Assembly: GCA_041751425.1 (NCBI GenBank)
Contig: JBGSXL010000024.1
Location: forward strand, 30,061-94,060
Reading direction: 5' to 3'
DNA: 64,000 bases
Origin: JAVVEG01 sp041751425
Lineage (GTDB): Bacteria; Pseudomonadota; Gammaproteobacteria; Pseudomonadales; Pseudohongiellaceae
The translations under genes and the position numbers were made by a program. The notes beneath the pieces were generated by a model. The model was not told where the DNA came from and ran no database searches. It saw only the letters and a list, made by a program, of their open reading frames with translations. Below are positions 50,506 to 58,033 of this stretch, piece by piece. Position 1 is the first letter of the stretch. Every line of letters begins with the position of its first letter.

Positions 50506-50895
50506 ATGGAAACTTTTATTGTCGTTGTACACGTTATTGTGGCTATTGCCATTGTCGGCCTGGTCTTGCTGCAACAAGGCAAAGGTGCTGATGCAGGTGC
50601 GGCTTTTGGCGCTGGAGCATCCAACACTGTATTCGGCAGCGCGGGAACCGGTAATTTTCTGACACGCTCCACCACCGTAGCGGCCACGGTCTTTTTTGGG
50701 ACAAGTCTGATTCTGGCAATCTATGCCAAACAGAATACCAGCGGTGGCATAGTGACTGGTTTGCCCGTGGTGAATACTGAGCTCCTGTCTTCGGATGTGC
50801 CGCAGGTTGACCAATCTGCCGCTGGATCAGACGTACAACGAATAGAGCAGCCAACACCGGATGCAGACGTGCCGGTCGTTCCAGACCCGCAGTAA
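50506..50895 (+). CDS. secG: Protein-export membrane protein SecG
   Basis: Auxiliary subunit of SecYEG. The 129-residue protein has two membrane segments (~1-21 and ~52-72) joined by GKGADAGAAFGAGASNTVFGSAG, the conserved SecG loop (trimmed here to its GKGADAG and GAGASNTVFGS parts). The C-terminal ~50 residues are an acidic tail (Asp/Pro/Val-rich) longer than usual. It is 3 nt after tpiA, and the tRNA-Leu follows 33 nt later, as in E. coli. Confidence 0.95.
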   Translation: METFIVVVHVIVAIAIVGLVLLQQGKGADAGAAFGAGASNTVFGSAGTGNFLTRSTTVAATVFFGTSLILAIYAKQNTSGGIVTGLPVVNTELLSSDVPQVDQSAAGSDVQRIEQPTPDADVPVVPDPQ

Positions 50896-50928
50896 GCAGC
50901 AACTGCAGTCGCTGTCATTTAAAGCTAG

Positions 50929-51014
50929 GCCGAAGTGGTGGAATTGGTAGACACGCTATCTTGAGGGGGTAGTGACCTATGGTCGTGCGAGTTCAAGTCT
51001 CGCCTTCGGCACCA
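50929..51014 (+). tRNA. tRNA-Leu (anticodon GAG)
   Basis: 86 nt including the encoded CCA. The acceptor GCCGAAG pairs with CTTCGGC; the loop CTTGAGG shows anticodon GAG. The long variable arm and the GTTCAAGTC T-loop are typical of class II leucine tRNAs, and the sequence is close to E. coli tRNA-Leu(GAG). It sits between secG and the initiator tRNA, the same place as leuU in E. coli. Confidence 0.97.
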
Positions 51015-51033
51015 AATAATGTCTCCCGTCAGC

Positions 51034-51062
51034 TTGACCGATAGGGGCTTTATGCCTATAAT
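51034..51062 (+). promoter_or_regulatory. Strong sigma-70 promoter of the initiator tRNA/rimP operon
   Basis: TTGACC (51034-51039) and a perfect TATAAT (51057-51062) are separated by 17 bp. A G+C-rich discriminator (CGTGCCCC) follows, as in stringently controlled tRNA and rRNA promoters. The start is near 51069, 63 nt before tRNA-fMet. It drives the tRNA and probably rimP-nusA-infB by read-through. Confidence 0.85.
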
Positions 51063-51131
51063 TCGTGCCCCTGACTGATAGGGTGTTTCGTAGTTGTGGA
51101 GCAGTAGACAAAGGGAAATTTGAAGATTTAT

Positions 51132-51208
<77 letters not shown>

Positions 51209-51217
51209 ATTTGTTTT

Positions 51218-51241
51218 AAAAGCCCCTTGATGGGGCTTTTT
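51218..51241 (+). terminator. Intrinsic terminator after tRNA-fMet
   Basis: AAAAGCCCC pairs with GGGGCTTTTT around TTGAT. It lies 10 nt after the tRNA CCA. Part of transcription must read through if rimP and nusA use the upstream promoter, as in E. coli where NusA modulates this region. Confidence 0.9.
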
Positions 51242-51339
51242 AGTTAGTGCGTCTGCGTAGCTTACAGACTTGGCAAGACCCTGAATTGTTACCGGGTTCA
51301 TTCCCGGACGAGATGGAAACAAGCAAGTATTTTCAGGAG

Positions 51340-51360
51340 TGGGCCAATGGCCCATTTTTT
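51340..51360 (+). terminator. Second terminator-like hairpin in the rimP leader
   Basis: TGGGCC and GGCCCA pair around AAT, followed by six T. It is 54 nt before the rimP start and 99 nt after the first terminator, leaving rimP behind two terminators. It may be an attenuator of the nusA operon. Another stem (GTCTG/CAGAC, ~51250-51270) and CCGGG/CCCGG (~51293-51308) lie between. Confidence 0.7.
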
Positions 51361-51413
51361 ATTTGTGCAATCGTTTTTTACGAAAGAAGAAACGGGCACG
51401 CTGATACGGGAAA

Positions 51414-51875
51414 GTGGTACAGGTTTTGACTGGCAACCAGAAGTCCATAGTTGATCTGATTGAGCCAACAGTAAATGCGTTGGGCCTCGAGCTTTGGGGC
51501 GTAGAGCACATGTTGCAGGGCAAGCGCAGTCTGCTCAGAATTTATATCGACAAAGCAGAAGGAATTGCGATAGAGGACTGTGAGAAAGTCAGTCGGCAAG
51601 TCAGCGCAATTCTGGATGTTGAAGAACCTATTGCCGGCGAGTTTACGCTTGAAGTTTCCTCGCCTGGCATGGACAGACCATTGTACACACCAGAGCAATA
51701 TGCACGTTTTATCGGCAGCCTGGTGCATGTGCGATTGCGAATGCCACTGAATGGCAGAAAAAAATTCAAAGGTGTGTTGGAAAAAGTAGAAGCAGAAAAT
51801 ATCAGTTTGTTGGTGGACAATGTGCAGCACCAGTTACCTTTTGCTGCAATCGACAAGACTAACATCGTATTTTGA
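51414..51875 (+). CDS. rimP: Ribosome maturation factor RimP
   Basis: Needed for 30S subunit maturation. The 153-residue protein has the RimP N-terminal alpha/beta domain (VDLIEPTVNALGLELWGVE, SLLRIYIDKAEGI, DCEKVSRQVSAILDVEEPI and LEVSSPGMDRPL) and a C-terminal SH3-like domain (~95-153). The start is uncertain: GTG 51414 or TTG 51426, neither with a strong site. First protein gene of the nusA operon. Confidence 0.95.
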   Translation: MVQVLTGNQKSIVDLIEPTVNALGLELWGVEHMLQGKRSLLRIYIDKAEGIAIEDCEKVSRQVSAILDVEEPIAGEFTLEVSSPGMDRPLYTPEQYARFIGSLVHVRLRMPLNGRKKFKGVLEKVEAENISLLVDNVQHQLPFAAIDKTNIVF

Positions 51876-51935
51876 ACTTGATAAATCAGACTTGGAAATA
51901 GCAACGGCGAATCCGTGAGTTAAGGTGACACTATT

Positions 51936-53423
51936 ATGATGAGTAAAGAAATTCTGATGGTTGCAGACGCGGTCTCCAATGAAAAAGGAGTGTCACGCGA
52001 AGTCATTTTTGAAGCCATCGAAACGGCATTGGCAACAGCAGCTGAGAAAAGTTACGACATAGAAGATATGGATTGTCGTGTCTGCGTAAGTCGCAAAACA
52101 GGAGACTACGAAACTTTTCGCTTATGGACCGTTGTGGCGGACGAGGAATTCACCGGCAAATCTTCTCAGATCAGTCTTAGCGATGCGAAAGAAAAAGATC
52201 CCACTTTGGAAGTCGGTGGCGTTGTAGAAGAAAAAATAGAGAATATTGAGTTTGGTCGCATTGCTGCGCAAACTGCCAAACAGGTTATTGTTCAGAAAGT
52301 GCGTGAAGCAGAGCGCGATCTGGTTATAGCTGAATACAAAGATAAAGTTGGCGAACTGGTTTCCGGCACAGTAAAGAAAGTTACCAGAGAAAGTGTGATC
52401 GTAGATCTGGGTAACAACGCGGAAGGATTGTTGACTCGCGACCAGATGATTCCACGTGAGACGTTCCGCACCAGCGATCGTATTCGCGCGCTGCTGTTGG
52501 ATGTCCGTTCGGAAGCCCGGGGCCCGCAGCTTTTTCTGAGTCGCACTGCGCCAGGCATGTTGATTGAGTTGTTCAAGATTGAAGTGCCGGAAATCGCCGA
52601 AGAAGTTATTGAGATAAAAGCGGCAGCCAGAGACCCCGGTTCACGCGCCAAGATTGTGGTTAAAACCAACGATGGTCGCATTGACCCCGTAGGCGCCTGC
52701 GTTGGTATGCGCGGCTCGCGCGTACAGGTAGTTTCCAATGAGCTGTCGAATGAGCGCATAGATATTATTCTATGGGATGACAATCCCGCGCAGTTGGTCA
52801 TCAACGCGATGGCTCCTGCCGAAGTTGCCTCCATTGTAATGGACGAAGACAGTCACACCATGGATGTTGCTGTTGAAGAAGAGAATCTGGCGCAGGCTAT
52901 CGGACGCAGCGGCCAAAATGTCCGCTTGTCTGCAGAGTTGACTGGCTGGACCATCAATGTGATGAGCGTCGCTGATGCAGCTGACAAACAGCAACAGGAA
53001 ACTGTCGGATTCATCGATATGTTCATCGCCAAACTTGATGTTGATGAAGACATCGCTGAATTACTGGTTAGCGAGGGCTTCAGCTCGCTGGAGGAAATCG
53101 CCTACGTGCCACTTGACGAGATTCTGAGCATTGATGGTTTCGATGAGGACATCGCCACGGAACTGCGTAACAGAGCGAAGGATGCCTTGCTGACTCAGGC
53201 TATCGCTTCGGAAGAAGATTTGTCCAATGCCAATTTGGCCGCCGACCTTCTTACCATGGAAGGGATGGACGAGACGCTGGCACTGGCGCTTGGAAAAAAA
53301 GGCTTGCGTACCATGGAAGATCTGGCAGAGCAGTCCATCGATGAATTGATGGATATCGACGGCATGGATGAAGAACGTGCAGGAAAACTGATCATGACTG
53401 CCCGTGCACCGTGGTTTGAATAA
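51936..53423 (+). CDS. nusA: Transcription termination/antitermination factor NusA
   Basis: RNA polymerase-binding factor for pausing, termination and antitermination. The 495-residue protein has the NusA N-terminal domain (~1-125), an S1 domain (LVSGTVKKVTRESVIVDLG...), two KH domains (~200-345; KIVVKTND, GACVGMRGSRVQVV and GRSGQNVRLSA), and two C-terminal helix-hairpin-helix repeats (~365-495, each with an IDGxDE motif). AAGGTG precedes ATG 51936; ATG 51939 would match E. coli better. infB follows after 80 nt. Confidence 0.97.
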   Translation: MMSKEILMVADAVSNEKGVSREVIFEAIETALATAAEKSYDIEDMDCRVCVSRKTGDYETFRLWTVVADEEFTGKSSQISLSDAKEKDPTLEVGGVVEEKIENIEFGRIAAQTAKQVIVQKVREAERDLVIAEYKDKVGELVSGTVKKVTRESVIVDLGNNAEGLLTRDQMIPRETFRTSDRIRALLLDVRSEARGPQLFLSRTAPGMLIELFKIEVPEIAEEVIEIKAAARDPGSRAKIVVKTNDGRIDPVGACVGMRGSRVQVVSNELSNERIDIILWDDNPAQLVINAMAPAEVASIVMDEDSHTMDVAVEEENLAQAIGRSGQNVRLSAELTGWTINVMSVADAADKQQQETVGFIDMFIAKLDVDEDIAELLVSEGFSSLEEIAYVPLDEILSIDGFDEDIATELRNRAKDALLTQAIASEEDLSNANLAADLLTMEGMDETLALALGKKGLRTMEDLAEQSIDELMDIDGMDEERAGKLIMTARAPWFE

Positions 53424-53503
53424 GACACTGTAAATTGCTTCGTAAAAGTTTGGTTGGTAAGAGACAGTCAGGTTTGGCAGCGAGAACGTATAGGAGTATT
53501 TAA

Positions 53504-56044
53504 ATGGCAGATGTAACAGTTGGTGATTTTGCCAAGGTAGTCAAAGTATCGGTGGAGCGACTTCTTTCGCAGGTGAAAGAGGCGGGTCTGCCGCATACTC
53601 GGGCTGAAGATCCTATCTCCAATGAAGATAAAAGTACTTTGTTGATGTTTTTGCGTCGCAGCCATGGTGCCAGCGATGGAGAAGGTGCTGCACCTAAAAA
53701 AATAACATTGAAGCGCAAGACAGTTGAAACCTTAAAGACTACGTCCGGACATGGCCGTGGTAAGACTGTCAGTGTGGAAGTGCGCAAGAAGCGCACCTAT
53801 GTCAAGCGCAGCGATTTACCAGAAGAAAAAGAAGCGGCACAGGAAGTGGAAGCGCATCCGGAACTAGAGGCGGTAGAAGCGCGAGTTGTGGAAACTGTAA
53901 ACACAGAGAATACGAGTGGTTCAGGCCAGTCTGCTGGCGAAGCGCAGAGCTCAACGGCAGCCCAACCTGAAGCGACGCAGCAAGCTGTGCCTGAGATTGC
54001 AATTCCTGTGCTGGAACCGGTACCCGCCTCGAAGCCTAAGGGTGGCGTCAAAGAGATAACCAGAGGCGCCAGAAAAGAAGGCGCTGATGACAAAGACGAG
54101 GACAAGAAGACCGGCTTCAGAAAGAAAGATAAAGCACCAGCTAAAAAACTGGTCAAAGGCCGTATCGATGATTTCGTTCTGGAAGAGGGTGAGTTTGATG
54201 ATGGTCGCGGGCGCCGTAGCGGAGCTCGTAAGAGCAAGTCCCGTGGTCAGAAGCAACACGGTTTCGAGAAACCCACTGAGTTTATCACTCGTGAGATTAC
54301 TATTGGGGAAGCAAATTCGCTGACAGACCTGGCTCAGAAAATGTCAGTCAAATCTGCAGAGTTGATCAAGCAATTGTTCAAGATGGGTGTGATGGCTACC
54401 ATCAACCAAATGCTGGATCGTGACACCACAACGCTATTGGTTGAGGAGATGGGTCACACAGCAAAATTTGTTTCTGCCGATGCCATTGAAGAAGATCTGT
54501 ACGACTCCTTAGCTTATGACGATGGTGCCGAGACTGTCAGCAGAGCGCCTGTTGTCACAGTTATGGGTCACGTTGATCATGGTAAAACGTCTCTCCTGGA
54601 TTATATTCGTAAGGCGGCAGTTGCTGAAGGCGAAGCCGGCGGTATTACCCAGCATATCGGTGCATACCATGTAGAGACCGAGCGCGGCATGATCTGCTTT
54701 CTGGATACACCAGGCCACGCGGCTTTCAGTGCCATGCGATCGCGCGGCGCCAAGGCCACGGATGTTGTGGTGTTGGTAGTGGCAGCTGATGACGGCGTCA
54801 AGCCACAGACCGAAGAGGCAATACAGCATGCGAAAGCGGCAGGTGTACCAATAGTTGTTGCCATTACCAAGGTGGACAAAGAAGATATCGATATTGATCG
54901 CGTCACCAGTGAACTGGCGGCTAAGGATGTAATTCCTGAGAGTTGGGGTGGTGACGTGCAGTTCGTTCAGGTTTCTGCCCACACCGGTGCGGGTGTTGAC
55001 GAGTTGCTGGAAGCTATTCTGTTGCAATCTGAATTACTGGAACTAAAAGCTCATATAGATGCATCGGGTAAGGGAGTGGTAATTGAGTCGCGGCTTGATA
55101 AGGGTCGCGGGCCGGTAGCTTCTGTCCTGGTGCAGAATGGTACGTTGCGCGTGGGAGATGTCGTACTGGCGGGTCAGGAGTATGGTAAGGTCCGCGCGCT
55201 TATTGATGAACTTGGTAAATCCGTGAAATCAGCAGGCCCATCGATTCCGGTGGAGATTCTCGGACTGACAGGTGTTCCGGAAGCAGGCGATGAGTTTGTC
55301 GTGGTTGCTGACGAGAAGAAAGCGAAAGAAGTTGCGCAATTCCGCCGTGAACGTCACAAAGACAGCAAGACTGCCATGCAGCAATCCAACAAGGCAGAGT
55401 TCATGTTTGCCGGCATTGGTCGCGCCAATATGGGTATCTTGAACGTTGTTATCAAAACTGATGTGCGCGGTTCTCTGGAAGCAATAGTTGCCTCTTTACA
55501 GAAACTTGGCACGGAGGAAGTGGAAGTGAATGTTGTTTCCGCTGGCGTTGGAGGCATCTCTGAAACGGATGCGCACCTTGCAGCAACCTCGAGCGCCATG
55601 GTAATCGGTTTCAACGTACGCGCAGACAAAAGTGCGAAAGATATTATTGAGAACGAAGGGCTGGAGCTGCGTTACTACAACGTCATCTATGATGTGATAG
55701 ATGATGCCAAGGCCATCCTGGGCGGCATGCTGGCGCCGGAAGTGCGTGAGAACATACTGGGCGTTGCCGAAGTGCGCGAAGTATTCAACTCGCCTAAGTT
55801 TGGTCAGATTGCCGGCAGCATGGTTATCGAAGGTACCGTGTATCGCAGTAAGCCGATTCGCGTGCTGCGTGACAACGTGGTGATTTATCAGGGCGAGCTG
55901 GAATCGCTGCGTCGCTTCAAAGACGATGCCAGCGAAGTTCGCAACGGTATGGAATGTGGTATTGGCGTGAAGAACTACAACGACGTTCGCGCTGGCGACA
56001 AAATAGAGGTCTACGAGACCACTGAGATAGCCCGCACACTGTAA
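53504..56044 (+). CDS. infB: Translation initiation factor IF-2
   Basis: GTPase that brings initiator tRNA to the 30S subunit. The 846-residue protein has an N-terminal IF2N domain (~1-50), a ~190-residue charged linker, a second IF2N domain (~260-315), the G domain with G1 GHVDHGKT (355-362), G3 DTPGHAAF and a G4 reading TKVD (455-458) instead of the usual NKxD, and the C-terminal beta-barrel domains. The linker is Lys/Glu/Ala-rich. It is third in the nusA operon. Confidence 0.97.
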   Translation: MADVTVGDFAKVVKVSVERLLSQVKEAGLPHTRAEDPISNEDKSTLLMFLRRSHGASDGEGAAPKKITLKRKTVETLKTTSGHGRGKTVSVEVRKKRTYVKRSDLPEEKEAAQEVEAHPELEAVEARVVETVNTENTSGSGQSAGEAQSSTAAQPEATQQAVPEIAIPVLEPVPASKPKGGVKEITRGARKEGADDKDEDKKTGFRKKDKAPAKKLVKGRIDDFVLEEGEFDDGRGRRSGARKSKSRGQKQHGFEKPTEFITREITIGEANSLTDLAQKMSVKSAELIKQLFKMGVMATINQMLDRDTTTLLVEEMGHTAKFVSADAIEEDLYDSLAYDDGAETVSRAPVVTVMGHVDHGKTSLLDYIRKAAVAEGEAGGITQHIGAYHVETERGMICFLDTPGHAAFSAMRSRGAKATDVVVLVVAADDGVKPQTEEAIQHAKAAGVPIVVAITKVDKEDIDIDRVTSELAAKDVIPESWGGDVQFVQVSAHTGAGVDELLEAILLQSELLELKAHIDASGKGVVIESRLDKGRGPVASVLVQNGTLRVGDVVLAGQEYGKVRALIDELGKSVKSAGPSIPVEILGLTGVPEAGDEFVVVADEKKAKEVAQFRRERHKDSKTAMQQSNKAEFMFAGIGRANMGILNVVIKTDVRGSLEAIVASLQKLGTEEVEVNVVSAGVGGISETDAHLAATSSAMVIGFNVRADKSAKDIIENEGLELRYYNVIYDVIDDAKAILGGMLAPEVRENILGVAEVREVFNSPKFGQIAGSMVIEGTVYRSKPIRVLRDNVVIYQGELESLRRFKDDASEVRNGMECGIGVKNYNDVRAGDKIEVYETTEIARTL

Positions 56045-56092
56045 GCACGCAGCTAGCAGTAGAAAAGCTTCCAGTTAGCGGTTGGAAAAAAC

Positions 56093-56584
56093 ATGGGTAA
56101 AGTATCACCGAGAGTAAAGAGAGTTGCGGATCAACTGCAGCGCGAGCTGGCGATGTTGATTCAGTCGGAAGTCAGCGATCCACGCGTGGGTATGGTTTCT
56201 GTAACTGGCGTCGAAGTCAGTCGTGATCTGGCTTATGCAACGGTTTATGTGACAGTGATGGGTTCTGTGGATGGCGTGGTCGGCGCAGAGCCGATAGCAA
56301 TTACTGAGGAATCTGTAACGGGTGTCGGCAGTGTCAAAAAACCACAGGCACCTGAGAGTCTTGGACGCCTGGATCAGCTGGAGATTGATGAGAGTGTGAA
56401 AGCACTCAACAAGGCAGCCGGTTATCTGCGTACCTTACTGGCAAAGCAGATGAGTCTGCGCACTGTACCAAAGTTGGTATTCCGATATGACAGCAGCATC
56501 AGTCGCGGGCATTATCTATCGTCACTTATAGATCATGCCATTGCTGCAGACAGCGAACACAATCACGACGAGCCATCTGAGTAG
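56093..56584 (+). CDS. rbfA: 30S ribosome-binding factor RbfA
   Basis: Cold-shock ribosome maturation factor binding the 16S 5' helix. The KH-like core is visible: RVADQLQRELAMLIQSEVSDPRVGMVSVTGVEVSRDLAYATVYVTV at ~10-55 (shown in part) and ALNKAAGYLRTLLAKQMSLRTVPKLVFRYD at ~103-132 (shown in part). Between them lies a ~35-residue insertion (~57-95) rich in Val, Glu and Gly, absent from E. coli RbfA (133 residues); total here 163. The stop overlaps the truB start by 1 nt. Confidence 0.93.
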   Translation: MGKVSPRVKRVADQLQRELAMLIQSEVSDPRVGMVSVTGVEVSRDLAYATVYVTVMGSVDGVVGAEPIAITEESVTGVGSVKKPQAPESLGRLDQLEIDESVKALNKAAGYLRTLLAKQMSLRTVPKLVFRYDSSISRGHYLSSLIDHAIAADSEHNHDEPSE

Positions 56585-57543
56585 TGGCTCAGCGTCGAAG
56601 GGTGCCCGGCAGGGATATCAACGGCATTATCGTGCTGGATAAGGCGCAGGGTATGAGTTCGAATGCCTGCCTGCAGGAAGCAAAGCGTCTGCTTAACGCG
56701 AATAAGGCTGGCCATACGGGCAGTCTGGACCCGCTGGCCACAGGAGTTTTACCGCTTTGCTTTGGCGAGGCAACTAAGATTTCCCAGTTTTTGCTTGATT
56801 CAGACAAGCGCTATAGAACCCGGGTTAAGCTCGGCCAGCGCACGGATACAGCGGACAGTGAAGGCAGCGTGATTAGCGAAGGCGATGCCTCGGCCGTCAT
56901 GCGCGAAGAGATATACAGCCTGTTACCCCGGTTTACGGGCAAGATAATGCAATTGCCGCCTATGTATTCGGCGCTCAAGCACCAGGGGACGCCGCTGTAC
57001 AAATTGGCACGAGCGGGCAAGCATGTAGAGCGGGAGCAGCGCCCAGTAACGATTTATAGCCTTGAGCTGACAGATTTTCAGGTTATTGAAGACAGTGTTG
57101 AGATCGAGCTGGAGATACATTGCAGCAAAGGCACTTATGTACGCACCATCGCTGATGATATAGGGCAGGCGTTGGGTTGCGGTGGCCATGTCACGGTATT
57201 GCGTCGCTTACAGGCAGGCAGTTTCAGGGAATCAGATTGTGTTACCATAGCTGCCCTGCGCGAGTTCAAGGAGTCAGCAATGGCGGCGGGTGAGACGGAT
57301 ATATTCGCCGCGCTGGACAGCTTTCTGATTAGCGCTGACAAGGCTGTAGAAGATTTGCCGGCAGTTGTTTTGCCGCAAATGACGGCGGGTTTCATCAAGC
57401 AGGGTCAACCGGTCATGGTCAGGCATTTGCCGACAGAAGAAGGTTTGGTGAGGTTGTACGACGAAAACGAATTTATCGGTATTGGAGCGATTCTTGACGA
57501 TGGTCGCGTAGCTCCACGCCGGTTGATGACAGGGTCTAACTGA
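56584..57543 (+). CDS. truB: tRNA pseudouridine-55 synthase TruB
   Basis: Makes pseudouridine 55 in tRNA T-loops. The 319-residue protein has GIIVLDKAQGMSSN (~14-27), the catalytic GHTGSLDPLATGVLP (~41-55) with the active Asp, and YRTRVKLGQRTDTADSEG. The C-terminal PUA-like domain (~260-310) is present. The GTG start overlaps the rbfA stop. It precedes rpsO by 126 nt. Confidence 0.96.
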   Translation: MAQRRRVPGRDINGIIVLDKAQGMSSNACLQEAKRLLNANKAGHTGSLDPLATGVLPLCFGEATKISQFLLDSDKRYRTRVKLGQRTDTADSEGSVISEGDASAVMREEIYSLLPRFTGKIMQLPPMYSALKHQGTPLYKLARAGKHVEREQRPVTIYSLELTDFQVIEDSVEIELEIHCSKGTYVRTIADDIGQALGCGGHVTVLRRLQAGSFRESDCVTIAALREFKESAMAAGETDIFAALDSFLISADKAVEDLPAVVLPQMTAGFIKQGQPVMVRHLPTEEGLVRLYDENEFIGIGAILDDGRVAPRRLMTGSN

Positions 57544-57669
57544 CTTTGACCTTGTAGTGGCTTGCTTCGGTAAGCAAAGGATTTATCAGCTGACTATAAA
57601 TATGCATGGTTACGCTGACGACGGGAAGTCACCATTTATTTAACGCATATTTGCATGGAGAGTAAGAAA

Positions 57670-57939
57670 ATGGCATTAACTGCAGCACAGAAAGAAGCAA
57701 TCATCAAAGAGCACGCACAAGGTGAAGGGGACACAGGTTCTCCTGAAGTTCAGGTCGCATTGCTGACTGAGAACATCAACCTCCTGCAAGCACACTTCAA
57801 AGAACATACCCATGATCACCATTCGCGTCGTGGTCTCATTCGTATGGTAAACAGTCGCAGAAAACTGCTGGATTATCTCAAGCGCAAGAGCGTTGATCGC
57901 TATGCTGCCTTGATCAAGAAATTGAATCTGCGTCGCTAG
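57670..57939 (+). CDS. rpsO: 30S ribosomal protein S15
   Basis: Binds the 16S central domain early in assembly. The 89-residue protein matches the family: ALTAAQKEAIIKEHAQGEGDTGSPEVQVALLTENI in ~2-36 (shown in part), HHSRRGLIRMVNSRRKLLDYL and SVDRYAALIKKLNLRR at the end. ATG 57670 has GGAG upstream; five codons earlier is another ATG without site. Usual rpsO-pnp order. Confidence 0.98.
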   Translation: MALTAAQKEAIIKEHAQGEGDTGSPEVQVALLTENINLLQAHFKEHTHDHHSRRGLIRMVNSRRKLLDYLKRKSVDRYAALIKKLNLRR

Positions 57940-57963
57940 TAATTATTGTTGGTAAATATCAGC

Positions 57964-58009
57964 GAGACCCTTGGTAGACAGGATGTCGATGCAATGGGGC
58001 CCGGGTCTC
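57964..58009 (+). other. Long-range stem in the pnp leader
   Basis: GAGACCC (57964-57970) and GGGTCTC (58003-58009) can pair around a ~32-nt internal region, 25 nt before the pnp start. In E. coli the pnp leader has an RNase III-cleaved stem used for autoregulation by PNPase. A similar role here is inferred from place and shape only. Confidence 0.4.
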
Positions 58010-58033
58010 AATCAAAAAATACAGGAAGAAAAT

